A model generated the notes under the pieces. It was not told the DNA's origin, did no database searches, and saw nothing but the letters and a program-made list of their open reading frames with translations. From the NCBI RefSeq assembly GCF_946221635.1, contig NZ_CAMIHB010000017.1, positions 1 to 64,000 on the forward strand: a DNA stretch of 64,000 nucleotides, given 5' to 3'. The first letter of the stretch is position 1; the number at the start of each line of letters is the position of its first letter. This document shows, one piece after another, positions 17,078 through 24,927 of this stretch. The position numbers and the translations under genes are program-made. This DNA is from an uncultured Rhodoferax sp. (lineage in GTDB: Bacteria > Pseudomonadota > Gammaproteobacteria > Burkholderiales > Burkholderiaceae_C).

Positions 17078-17977
17078 TCATTCCTGTGGAGGGGGCAGAG
17101 AAAACGGGGGCCTGCGGCGGCGGGGCCGCCAGCCGCCAGGGGCCAGCAACAGCGAGACGGCGTACAGCGCCCCGGCGCAGCCGATGATGGTGGGGCCCGA
17201 GGGCGTATCGAGGTGGTAGGACAGCAGCAAGCCGGCCACGCCGGCGACGGCGGCCTGGGCGCTGGCATGGAGCAGTTGGGCAGGCAGGCGGGTGTGCCAC
17301 AGGCGCGCGCTCACGGCCGGCAGCATCATCAGCCCCACGGCCATCAGCGTGCCCAGGGTCTGGAAGCCCGCCACCAGGTTGAGCACCACCAGTGCCAGAA
17401 AGCCCTGCTGCCAGACCCAGCTGGGCAGGCCGCCGCGGTGGGCGCCCAGAAACACCGGGTCGAAGGTCTCCAGCACCAGGCCGCGGTACATGAGCGCGAG
17501 CGCCAATACGCTGGCCGTGGCCACGCCCGCCACGAGCTGCAGGCCGGCCGCGTCCACGCCCAGGGCACTACCGAACAGGATGTGCAGCAGGTCCAGCTGC
17601 GTGCCGTGGCGCGCCAGCAGCACCACGCCCAGCGCCAGCGCGACGAGGTAGAGCGCGGCCAGGCTGGCGTCCTCTTGCAGCGGGGTGATACGGCTCACGG
17701 CGCCGGCCACGCCGGCCACCAGCAGACCGGCCAGCGTGCCGCCCACGGCCATGGCCGTGAGCGAGAGGCCGCTGACCATGAAACCGATGGCCACACCGGG
17801 CAGGATGGCGTGGCTCAGCGCATCGCCCAGCAGGCTCATGCGCCGCAGTGTGAGGAACACGCCCAGCGGCGCGGCGCTGAGCGCCAGCGCCAGCGTGGCC
17901 ACCAGCGCACGGCGCATGAAGGCGAACTCCATGAAGGGAGACAGCAGCGTGTCCCCCAGCAGCGACAGGAGGTTCAT
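17078..17977 (-). CDS. aztB: Zinc ABC transporter permease (AztB/ZnuB family)
   Basis: A 299-residue ABC-3 family permease with eight to nine hydrophobic helices. Family blocks are seen in LTLRRMSLLGDALSHAILPG (about 42-61) and AGFQTLGTLMAVGLMMLPA (about 217-235). It forms the membrane channel for metal uptake with the adjoining ATPase. The start ATG overlaps the ATPase stop by 4 nt. Downstream the receptor gene begins 3 nt beyond its stop. The C-terminal tail is unusually Arg- and Pro-rich. Confidence 0.88.
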   Translation of the reverse strand: MNLLSLLGDTLLSPFMEFAFMRRALVATLALALSAAPLGVFLTLRRMSLLGDALSHAILPGVAIGFMVSGLSLTAMAVGGTLAGLLVAGVAGAVSRITPLQEDASLAALYLVALALGVVLLARHGTQLDLLHILFGSALGVDAAGLQLVAGVATASVLALALMYRGLVLETFDPVFLGAHRGGLPSWVWQQGFLALVVLNLVAGFQTLGTLMAVGLMMLPAVSARLWHTRLPAQLLHASAQAAVAGVAGLLLSYHLDTPSGPTIIGCAGALYAVSLLLAPGGWRPRRRRPPFSLPPPQE

Positions 17978-18711
17978 GGCAGCGCGAGTTCTTCGCCGTC
18001 CCAGGCCTCGGCCAGGGCACGCGCGCGCTGCAGATGGGCGGGGGTCAGCACCTCGGCCGTCGGCCCCCAGGCCACGCACTCGCGCGCCAGCAGCAGGGTC
18101 TGCGGGAAGTGCGCGCGCACCTGGGCGTCGTCGTGCAGCGCAGCCACCACGGTGCGGCCCTCGCGGTGCCATTGCTGCACCAGGGTCAGCAGGCTGGCGG
18201 TGGTCTTGCTGTCCACCGCGTTGAAGGGTTCGTCCAGCAGGATGAGCTGGGCGTCCTGCACGAGCAGGCGGGCAAACAGGGTGCGCTGCAATTGCCCGCT
18301 GGAGAGCGTGCCCACCGGGCGGCGCGCCAGGCCCTGCAGGCCCACGGTCTGCAAGGCGGCATCGACCTGGGCCTGCATGGCGGGCGTGCAGCGGCCCCAG
18401 GCGCCGGTGTGCCGCCACAGGCCGGTGAGTACGCAGTCGCGTACATCCATCGGAAAGTTGCGCTCCAGCGCACTGTGCTGCGGCAGGTAGGCCATGCGCA
18501 GGCCGGGTGCGTGGTCCACGCGCGAGGGCGCTTGCACGAGCAATTGCCCGGCCAGGCTTTTGAGCAGGGTGCTCTTGCCCGCGCCGTTGGGCCCGATAAC
18601 GGCCGTGAGGGAACCTTGTCCAAAGTGGCCGCTCACATGGCGCAGCGCCTTGCGCTGCCGGTAACGCACGCTGAGCTGGTGCAGGGTGATGGCGGCCGGA
18701 GCGGGCGTCAT
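17974..18711 (-). CDS. aztA: Zinc ABC transporter ATP-binding protein (AztA/ZnuC family)
   Basis: A 245-residue ABC ATPase. Walker A GPNGAGKST is near residue 39, the signature LSSGQLQR near 140, Walker B LILLDEPFNAVDSKT near 160, and the switch His in ALHDD. The DEPF-x-AVD form and the ending HFPQTLLLARECVAWGPTAEVLT match the AztA-type zinc importers I know from other proteobacteria better than E. coli ZnuC. It overlaps by 4 nt both the upstream 50-residue gene and the downstream permease gene. Confidence 0.87.
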   Translation of the reverse strand: MTPAPAAITLHQLSVRYRQRKALRHVSGHFGQGSLTAVIGPNGAGKSTLLKSLAGQLLVQAPSRVDHAPGLRMAYLPQHSALERNFPMDVRDCVLTGLWRHTGAWGRCTPAMQAQVDAALQTVGLQGLARRPVGTLSSGQLQRTLFARLLVQDAQLILLDEPFNAVDSKTTASLLTLVQQWHREGRTVVAALHDDAQVRAHFPQTLLLARECVAWGPTAEVLTPAHLQRARALAEAWDGEELALP

Positions 18712-18860
18712 AGCGGCGCCGCCTCCTGGTTGGCCCACAGCACGCCCAGCCACAGCAGCGCCAGCAGGGGGGCGACGGCCAGCACCCGCAGCCAGGCGGG
18801 CCAGGCCAGCACGCTGCTGCGCAAAGCCTGTGTAAAGACGAACAGAAGGAAGCGGTTCAT
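18708..18860 (-). CDS. 50-residue membrane peptide leading the zinc importer operon
   Basis: ATG 18860 to TGA 18708 encodes 50 residues with one strong hydrophobic helix (about 23-44, VLAVAPLLALLWLGVLWANQ) after a basic N-terminal part. Its stop overlaps the ATPase start (ATGA), as do the other junctions in this operon, which supports real coding and coupling. I do not recognise a family. It begins 10 bp from the nearest zinc-box palindrome, so it should be the first translated product. It could be an accessory subunit or assembly factor of the importer; that is inference. Confidence 0.65.
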   Translation of the reverse strand: MNRFLLFVFTQALRSSVLAWPAWLRVLAVAPLLALLWLGVLWANQEAAPL

Positions 18861-18869
18861 GGTCAATAA

Positions 18870-18884
18870 TGCAACTAGATTGCA
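18870..18884. promoter_or_regulatory. Palindromic operator-like box 1 (TGCAA-N5-TTGCA)
   Basis: TGCAACTAGATTGCA, a perfect 5-bp inverted repeat with a 5-bp spacer, 9 bp before the start of the 50-residue gene. Same pattern as boxes 2 and 3. Confidence 0.75.
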
Positions 18885-18905
18885 ATAGAAGGTGTGCGAG
18901 TCTAA

Positions 18906-18920
18906 CGCAACTTGGTTGCA
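18906..18920. promoter_or_regulatory. Palindromic operator-like box 2 (CGCAA-N5-TTGCA)
   Basis: CGCAACTTGGTTGCA, one mismatch from the palindrome. Its centre lies 36 bp from that of box 1, in the middle of the divergent promoter region. Confidence 0.75.
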
Positions 18921-18933
18921 TTTAATTATTTAT

Positions 18934-18948
18934 TGCAACACAATTGCA
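18934..18948. promoter_or_regulatory. Palindromic operator-like box 3 (TGCAA-N5-TTGCA)
   Basis: TGCAACACAATTGCA, a perfect arm match, 16 bp before the zur-like start codon and 28 bp centre to centre from box 2. The surrounding sequence is AT-rich, as for a promoter. Confidence 0.75.
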
Positions 18949-18964
18949 TTTTCCTGAGGTGCCC

Positions 18965-19470
18965 ATGCCCCCCCTATCTCCGTCTGACGATCCGATCGAT
19001 GCGCTGCTTTCGGCCCATGGCCTGCGCCGCACAGCCGCTGCCCGCCAGGTACTGGGTTGGCTGCTGGCGCACCCGGACACCAGTTACACCCATGCCCAGC
19101 TGCAAGCTGCGTTGTCCGATGGCGCGGAGGCCGCGCTGGACCGCGTCACCCTGTACCGCCTGATCGACCGGCTCACGCAGGTGGGCCTGCTGCTGTGCCG
19201 TGTGGACAGCCAGCGCGTGCGCCGCTACCAGGCCATGCCGGCCAGCGTGCACGCCATTCCCCACTTCGAATGCCAGAGCTGCCACCGCGACAGCCCGCTG
19301 GCCGGCGCCCTGCGCGCCAGTGCGCAGGACCTGGAGAAGGCCGCGCAGACCGCGCTGGAGACCCTGCAGGCGCTGGGCTACCAGGGGCTGTCGATGGACT
19401 TTGCGGTGCGCGGTCTTTGCCTGGATTGCGCCGGCAGCAGCGCGGCTCCGGTCGCTGCGGGGCCCGCAGC

Positions 19471-19474
<4 letters not shown>
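18965..19474 (+). CDS. zur: Fur-family transcriptional regulator, probably Zur
   Basis: A 169-residue Fur-family repressor. The winged helix is at about residues 12-95 with the recognition segment DRVTLYRLIDRLTQVGLL. The dimer domain holds a structural zinc site, Cys103-x2-Cys106 (ECQSC) and Cys152-x2-Cys155 (CLDC), with His96 and His100 nearby. Placement between a zinc importer and a second zinc-associated ABC system argues for Zur over Fur or PerR. ATG 18965 follows TGAGG; an upstream in-frame TTG at 18944 lies inside box 3 and is less likely. The stop overlaps the next start (ATGA). Confidence 0.88.
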
Positions 19475-20171
<697 letters not shown>

Positions 20172-20175
<4 letters not shown>

Positions 20176-21380
20176 AAACCCTGTGGTTGGCCTGGCGCTA
20201 CCTGTGGTCGCGCCCCTTGGGCGCGGTGCTCAATCTGCTCTTGCTCAGCCTGGGGCTGGCCTCTGTCACCTTTCTGTTGCTGGTGGGCGCGCAGCTCTCC
20301 AAGGCCTTTGACCGCGACCTCGCCGGCATCGACGTGGTGGTGGGCGCCAAAGGCAGCCCCATGCAGCTCATCCTTGCGGGCGTGCTGCATGTGGACGTGC
20401 CGCCCGGCAATGTGCCGCTCAAGGCGGTGAAGGAGCTGGCCAAGAACCCGCTGGTGGCGCAGATCATCCCCATCAGCCTGGGCGACAACCTGCAGGGCTA
20501 CCGCATCGTCGGCACCTCCCATGCCTACCTGGACCACTACGCTGCCAAGCTGGCGCAAGGGCGCGCGTGGGAGCCAGGTGTGCCCATGCAAGTGGTGCTG
20601 GGCGCCACGGTGGCGCGCCAGCTGGGCCTGCAGCTGGGGCAGACCTTTGTGGGCTCGCATGGACTGGGCGCCGGCGGGCATTTGCATGGCGACAACCCTT
20701 ACACCGTGGTCGGCATCCTGGCGCCCGGCGGCAGCGTGTTGGACCGGCTCATCCTTACCGACACGGCCTCCGTCTGGAAGGTGCACGAGGACTACACGGC
20801 GGTGGACGACGAGGACCGCCAGATCATGGAAGAGGAGCGCGAGGTCACCATGGCGCTGGTGCAGTACAAGACGCCCATGGCCGCGCTGAGCTTTCCGCGC
20901 TATGTGAACACCAGCACCGAGATGCAGGCGGCGTCGCCCGCGCTGGAGGTGAGCCGCCTGCTGCACATGCTGGGCCTGGGCACCGACGTGCTGCGCGCCT
21001 TTGCCGGCGTGTTGCTGCTCACGGCGGGTCTGAGCGTGTTCATCGCGCTGTGGAGCGCGGTGCGTGAACGCCGGGCCGATCTGGCGCTCTTGCGCATGCT
21101 GGGCGCGCCGCCGCGCAAGGTGGCGGCCCTGCTGCTGAGCGAGGCGCTGTGGCTGGGCCTGCTGGCGGCTGCGCTGGGCCTGCTGCTGGGGCAGGGCTTT
21201 GCGGCGCTGCTGGCCTGGCTGCTGGCGCTGGACAACTCCCTGCTCATTGGCGGCCTGGTCTGGCCTGTGGAGCTGTGGCTGGTTCCGGCGCTGGCGCTGG
21301 GCGTGTCGCTACTGTCCGCGCTTCTGCCCACGTTTGCGGCTTACCGCGTGAGCGTGCTCGAACTCCTGCAATCCCGTTGA
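20172..21380 (+). CDS. ABC transporter permease (MacB/FtsX type) in the zinc locus
   Basis: A 402-residue permease with an N-terminal helix (about 15-40), a large extracytoplasmic domain (about 45-270), and three C-terminal helices (about 285-310, 335-360, 370-395), the FtsX/MacB topology. The cytoplasmic loop ALWSAVRERRADLALLRMLG is the typical ATPase contact. Such transporters usually move or release envelope components rather than import small solutes. The extracytoplasmic part has an acidic stretch (VDDEDRQIMEEEREV). It overlaps the ATPase gene and precedes two secreted proteins. Confidence 0.87.
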
Positions 21381-21400
21381 TTTACCCAAAGAGGAAATTT

Positions 21401-21643
21401 ATGAAAAAAGCACTCCTGGCCCTCGTATTCCTTGCGCAAGCAGCTACGCTTTCCATAGCAAAGGAAAACGCCGATGAGACCAAGCAGGACGTCGCCCGCC
21501 ATCGCGCCATGGCCGCTGCGCACGAGGCCGCCGCCAAGTGCCGCGAATCCGGCAAGGACGAAGAGGTTTGCAACAAGGAGCTGCAAGCCGCCTGCAAGGG
21601 GCTGGCGATTGGCAAGTTCTGCGGCATGAAGCACGAGCACTGA
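21401..21643 (+). CDS. Small Cys-rich secreted protein of the zinc locus
   Basis: An 80-residue exported protein. Residues 1-20 form a signal peptide (MKKALLALVFLAQAATLSIA). The mature part is highly charged with four Cys (47, 57, 65, 74) spaced as in a helical hairpin held by two disulfides, and ends in MKHEH. GAGGAAAT precedes the ATG. I do not know the family. It lies between the ABC permease and the DUF3299 gene and could be a metal-binding partner of that system. Its signal peptide is encoded by an interspersed repeat. Confidence 0.72.
   Translation: MKKALLALVFLAQAATLSIAKENADETKQDVARHRAMAAAHEAAAKCRESGKDEEVCNKELQAACKGLAIGKFCGMKHEH
21404..21462 (+). repeat. Interspersed ~60-bp repeat, copy 6, coding a signal peptide
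   Basis: AAAAAAGCACTCCTGGCCCT, then CGTATTCC, then the core TTGCGCAAGCAGCTACG and 3' CCATAGCAAA. The frame gives the hydrophobic part and the cleavage region of the secreted 80-residue protein. Confidence 0.82.
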
Positions 21644-21709
21644 GGACCGCCACAGGCCCCCCGCCGCGAGGGGCGGCGGTAAAATGCCCCGGTTGTTGGA
21701 GACCCCACC

Positions 21710-22219
21710 ATGAAACCATTGGATTGCGTACTCGCCCTCTCTGTGTGCCTGAGTGCGTCGCTGGCGCAGGCCCAGCTCAGCTCCCCGCTGCCCGGTTTGC
21801 CCGCCGGCACCGGCCCCGGGGTGCACAGTCCCAACAGCCCCTTTGCCCCGCTCAAGGACCGCGCCGATGTGCTGCCCTGGTCCGTGCTCACCGCGGTCAA
21901 GACCAAGAACGACAAGAACCGCCTGCTGCCGGTCTTCCCGGCCGACGTGCAGGCCCTCAACAAGAAAACCCAGCGCATCCAGGGCTTCATGATGCCGCTG
22001 GAACCCGGCGAGAAGCAGAAGCACTTTCTGCTCAGCTCCGTGCCTCTGACCTGTTCCTTCTGCGTGCCCGGCGGGCCCGAAAGCATGGTCGAGGTCAAGA
22101 CCAAGACGCCCGTGAAGTACTCGCTGGATGTGGTCGTGGTGGAAGGCCAGTTTGCCGTGCTCAACGATGACCCCTATGGCCTGTACTACCGCGTGACCGA
22201 CGCCGTGGCGGTCAAGTAA
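21710..22219 (+). CDS. DUF3299 family periplasmic protein
   Basis: A 169-residue exported protein with a signal peptide (cleavage after SLAQA, residue about 21). It carries the DUF3299 core: QGFMMPLEPGEKQKHFLLSS and a Cys115-x2-Cys118 motif (TCSFC) followed by GGPESMVEV, then a beta-rich end. Members are often encoded with MacB-like ABC genes in zinc-repressed operons (recall of PA4066/zrg-type loci). The CxxC may bind metal or act in redox. A GC-rich hairpin (about 21656-21680) separates it from the preceding small gene. Confidence 0.82.
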   Translation: MKPLDCVLALSVCLSASLAQAQLSSPLPGLPAGTGPGVHSPNSPFAPLKDRADVLPWSVLTAVKTKNDKNRLLPVFPADVQALNKKTQRIQGFMMPLEPGEKQKHFLLSSVPLTCSFCVPGGPESMVEVKTKTPVKYSLDVVVVEGQFAVLNDDPYGLYYRVTDAVAVK

Positions 22220-22236
22220 AAGAGAACGGGCACCAC

Positions 22237-23196
22237 TTGCTGTCGCTGGACCACCCGGTCGTTTCGTCCCTGTTGCCGGTGGTGCTGCTGATTGTGGTGG
22301 GCCTCATCACGGGCAAGGCCAAGCTCATCCGCCAGGAGGCGGTGCGCGACCTCTCCAACCTCGTCTTCCTGGTGCTCACGCAGGCGCTGCTGTTCCGCAC
22401 CATGAGCAGCGTGCATGTGCAGGACCTGGACTTCGCGCCCGTCTCGCTCTACTTCGCCGTGGCCGGCGGCCTGTTTGTCGTGCTGCTGCTCGCCCAGGGG
22501 CCCAGCAGCAAGGCCGCCGTGATCGCGCTATCGGGCATCTTCAGCAACACCGTGATGATCGGCATTCCCCTGGTCGGCCTCGCTTATGGCAAGGAAGGCC
22601 AGGTGCTGCTGTTCACCCTGATTTCGCTACACGCCCTGGTGCTGCTCACTTTTGCCACGGTGGTGCTTGAGCTGCTGCACGCGCGCGAGCTGGTCGCTTC
22701 CGGCGCCGTGCCATCGCGCAACCGGCTGGCGACGGTCTTCATGGCGGTGCGCAATGCGGTCGTCCATCCCGTGCCCATGCCCATCATTGCCGGCCTGCTG
22801 TTCGCCCAGACGGGATGGACCCTGCCCGATGTGGTGGACCGCCCCCTGGTGCTGCTGGGCAACGCCTTCGGCCCCGTGGCCTTGGTGCTGGTAGGGGTGA
22901 CGCTGTCCCAGGCTGCCATCGGCAAGCATCTCAAGAGTGCCCTGGCGGTCTCGGTCATCAAGACGCTGGTGCATCCCGCGTTGATGGCGCTGGTGGGGTA
23001 TCTGTGCGGGCTGCGCGGCCTGTCGCTGTCGGTGCTGGTGGTCGCCGCCTCGCTGCCCATCGGCGCCAATGTGTTCCTGTTCTCGCAGCGGTACCAGCGG
23101 GCGGAGGAGCTGGTGACGGCCAGTGTGGCCGTTTCTACCTTGGTTGCGTTGGTGAGCGTGACCTTGGTGATGACCTTGATGCCCTTGATTGCTTGA
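22237..23196 (+). CDS. AEC family transporter (auxin efflux carrier-like)
   Basis: A 319-residue membrane protein with ten helices in two inverted five-helix halves, as in AEC/bile-acid-type carriers. Conserved features include SNTVMIGIPLVGLAYG (about 108-123) and AASLPIGANVFLFSQRY (about 270-286). Members move organic anions such as malate or malonate; the substrate is not evident. The start is TTG at 22237 because no ATG or GTG gives the first helix. It begins 17 nt after the DUF3299 gene, so it may be read through from the zinc operon. Confidence 0.82.
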   Translation: MLSLDHPVVSSLLPVVLLIVVGLITGKAKLIRQEAVRDLSNLVFLVLTQALLFRTMSSVHVQDLDFAPVSLYFAVAGGLFVVLLLAQGPSSKAAVIALSGIFSNTVMIGIPLVGLAYGKEGQVLLFTLISLHALVLLTFATVVLELLHARELVASGAVPSRNRLATVFMAVRNAVVHPVPMPIIAGLLFAQTGWTLPDVVDRPLVLLGNAFGPVALVLVGVTLSQAAIGKHLKSALAVSVIKTLVHPALMALVGYLCGLRGLSLSVLVVAASLPIGANVFLFSQRYQRAEELVTASVAVSTLVALVSVTLVMTLMPLIA

Positions 23197-23199
23197 GTC

Positions 23200-23571
23200 C
23201 TTTTAAACACCCGCTCCCCCGGCCCCTCGCCCCGTCGGCGAGGGGAGCCTTAACAGCCGTATCTTGTTGCTTCGCGCCGGAGAAGGCCTACGCGCGCTAG
23301 GTCGCCGCTGCTACTTCACTCCACGGCCCGTGCCAACGGTTGTGGAACTTCGGATGTGTAGGCGCGGAGCTACTGGCGGGCGCAGCCGCCAGCGGGAGAG
23401 CACAGACCGCGCCGAGGCCGCCACAACCGCAGGCGCGGGCCGTGGCGTACCTGCCCATTGGCGACAGTCCGTATGTAGCCCGTGACCGGAGCGCAGCCAT
23501 TAAATCCGGCTGTTCAAGGCTCCCCCTCGCCGACGGGGCGAGGGGGCTGGGGGGAGTGGGTGTTAAAAAAA
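23200..23571. repeat. Large palindromic element (MITE-like) between the AEC carrier gene and pdxH
   Basis: The whole ~370-bp gap folds on itself about a centre near 23385. The outer arms, 23201-23259 and 23507-23570, are nearly identical inverted copies that each contain their own hairpin (CCCCTCGCC/GGCGAGGGG). Inner segments (CCACGGCCCGTGCC at about 23320 and its counterpart ending near 23446) also pair. No ORF with recognisable coding content lies inside. It starts 3 bp after the AEC stop and ends 24 bp before the pdxH stop. Confidence 0.88.
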
Positions 23572-23594
23572 CCGCCCCGCAGGGCAAAAACCAA

Positions 23595-24233
23595 TCAAGG
23601 CGCCAACCGCTCCCGCCTCCAGGACCCATCGGCTTCCACCGAATACCGCAAACGGTCATGCAGGCGACTCTTGCGTCCCTGCCAGAACTCGTAGGTCTCC
23701 GGCTTCAAGCGGTACCCACCCCAATGCGGCGGCCGTGGCGGTTGCAGCAGAAACTGCGCCGCGTACTTGGCTGCATTGGTGACCAGGGTGCCCCGTCCCG
23801 GAATGACGGTGCTTTGTGGCGACGCCCAGGCGCCGATGCGCGAATCCAGCGGGCGGCTGTGGAAGTAGGCGTCGCTTTCTTCCGCGCTCACCTTTTCCAC
23901 CACGCCCTCGATGCGCACCACGCGCTCCAGCTCCACCCAGTGGAACTGCAGGGCGGCGTAGGGGTTGCCGCCCAGCTCATGGCCCTTGCGGCTGTCGTAA
24001 TTGCTGTACCAGACGATGCCGCGTGCGTCGTAGCCTTTGATGAGCACGATGCGCGTGCTGGGGCGCAGGTCGCTGCCCACGGTGGCCAGGGTCATGGCAT
24101 TGGGCTCGGGTACCTGGCCGGTGATGGCTTCGTTCAGCCACTGGTCAAACTGTTGCAGGGGATCGGCGTGCGAGGCTTTTTCGTCCAGCTCGGCGCGTTC
24201 GTAGCTTTTGCGGAGGTCGGCAATGGAGGTCAT
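23595..24233 (-). CDS. pdxH: Pyridoxamine 5'-phosphate oxidase
   Basis: An FMN-dependent oxidase that makes pyridoxal 5'-phosphate from PNP or PMP. The 212-residue product shows PNAMTLATV, RIVLIKGYDARGIVWYSNYDSRKG (FMN region, about 61-84), SRIGAWASPQS and the C-terminal FWQGRKSRLHDRLRY. ATG 24233 gives the family N terminus MTSIADLRKSYERAELDE. It faces the palindromic element and is divergent from the MobA-like gene. Confidence 0.96.
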   Translation of the reverse strand: MTSIADLRKSYERAELDEKASHADPLQQFDQWLNEAITGQVPEPNAMTLATVGSDLRPSTRIVLIKGYDARGIVWYSNYDSRKGHELGGNPYAALQFHWVELERVVRIEGVVEKVSAEESDAYFHSRPLDSRIGAWASPQSTVIPGRGTLVTNAAKYAAQFLLQPPRPPHWGGYRLKPETYEFWQGRKSRLHDRLRYSVEADGSWRRERLAP

Positions 24234-24269
24234 GCGGCCAGTATAGGCAGGCTCCGATACCATGGGGCC

Positions 24270-24842
24270 ATGTCTTCCTTTGCGCCCGCCTTGCTGCCTG
24301 ACGCCGACCGCCTGCCGGTGGTGCTGGTGCTGGCCTCGGGCCGGGGCGAACGCTTTGGGGCCTCCGGCGGCACGACCCACAAGCTGCAGGCCGACCTGTG
24401 TGGCAAGACCGTCTTGCAACGCACGCTGGACGCCGTGCAGGCCAGCGGCCTGCGCTGGCACCTGGAAGACGCAGGCCACCCCGGCATGGGCGACAGCATT
24501 GCCGCCGCCGTACGCGCCACGCGCAGCGCGGCGGGCGGCTGGATGGTGCTGCCGGCCGACCTGCCGCTGGTGCAAGCAAACACCCTGGTTACCATCGCCC
24601 GCGCACCGCTGGAGGGGGAGGTGCTGGTACCGATCTTTGCAGGCCAGCGCGGTCATCCGGTGCGCTTTGCGGCCGATTGTGGGGACGCCTTGGTGGATTT
24701 GAAGGGAAATCAGGGGGCAGCCCCCGTAGTATCTGCGCGAGCAGCTAGCAAATTGATAGTAAATGATGCCGGCTGCGTGCTCGACATTGACACCGTGGCC
24801 GACCTGGAACGGGCCCGCGCCACGTGGCGGCAAGGCCCTTAG
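24270..24842 (+). CDS. MobA/MocA-like nucleotidyltransferase
   Basis: A 190-residue NTP-transferase-3 protein. The nucleotide loop VLASGRGERFGASGGTTHKLQ is near residue 20, the metal Asp in LPADLPLV, and a late DIDTVADLERA is typical of molybdenum cofactor cytidylyl- or guanylyl-transferases and their relatives. The exact substrate cannot be settled. Residues about 146-166 (including AAPVVSARAASKLIV) are encoded by an interspersed repeat in frame. It is 36 bp from divergent pdxH. Confidence 0.82.
   Translation: MSSFAPALLPDADRLPVVLVLASGRGERFGASGGTTHKLQADLCGKTVLQRTLDAVQASGLRWHLEDAGHPGMGDSIAAAVRATRSAAGGWMVLPADLPLVQANTLVTIARAPLEGEVLVPIFAGQRGHPVRFAADCGDALVDLKGNQGAAPVVSARAASKLIVNDAGCVLDIDTVADLERARATWRQGP
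24704..24765 (+). repeat. Interspersed ~60-bp repeat, copy 7, in frame inside the MobA-like gene
   Basis: GGGGGCAGCCCCCGTAGTAT followed by the core CTGCGCGAGCAGCTA and AAATTGATAGTAAAT. The frame remains open. Confidence 0.85.
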
Positions 24843-24905
24843 TTTGTACCCGCCTGGTAACTCTGTTTGCACACAAGCTGGGGTTTCCCAGTTACCATCA
24901 GGAGG

Positions 24906-24920
24906 TGTAATTTAGTTACA
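24906..24920. promoter_or_regulatory. HexR-type operator upstream of edd
   Basis: TGTAATTTAGTTACA fits the known HexR palindrome TGTAATTAAATTACA with two central differences. It ends 7 bp before the edd ATG. A second inverted repeat, GGTAACT/AGTTACC, flanks the promoter region at 24857 and 24889. HexR, responsive to KDPG, controls Entner-Doudoroff genes in many proteobacteria. Confidence 0.72.
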
Positions 24921-24927
24921 AACCACC

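Noticed and set aside
23264..23485. Short plus-strand ORF inside the palindromic element
   Set aside because: It covers the centre of the palindrome, has skewed Arg/Ala content and no recognisable motif, so it is unlikely to be coding.
24843..24927. Possible riboswitch or structured leader before edd
   Set aside because: The inverted repeats here are better explained as protein operators (HexR-type box) and no known riboswitch core is visible.
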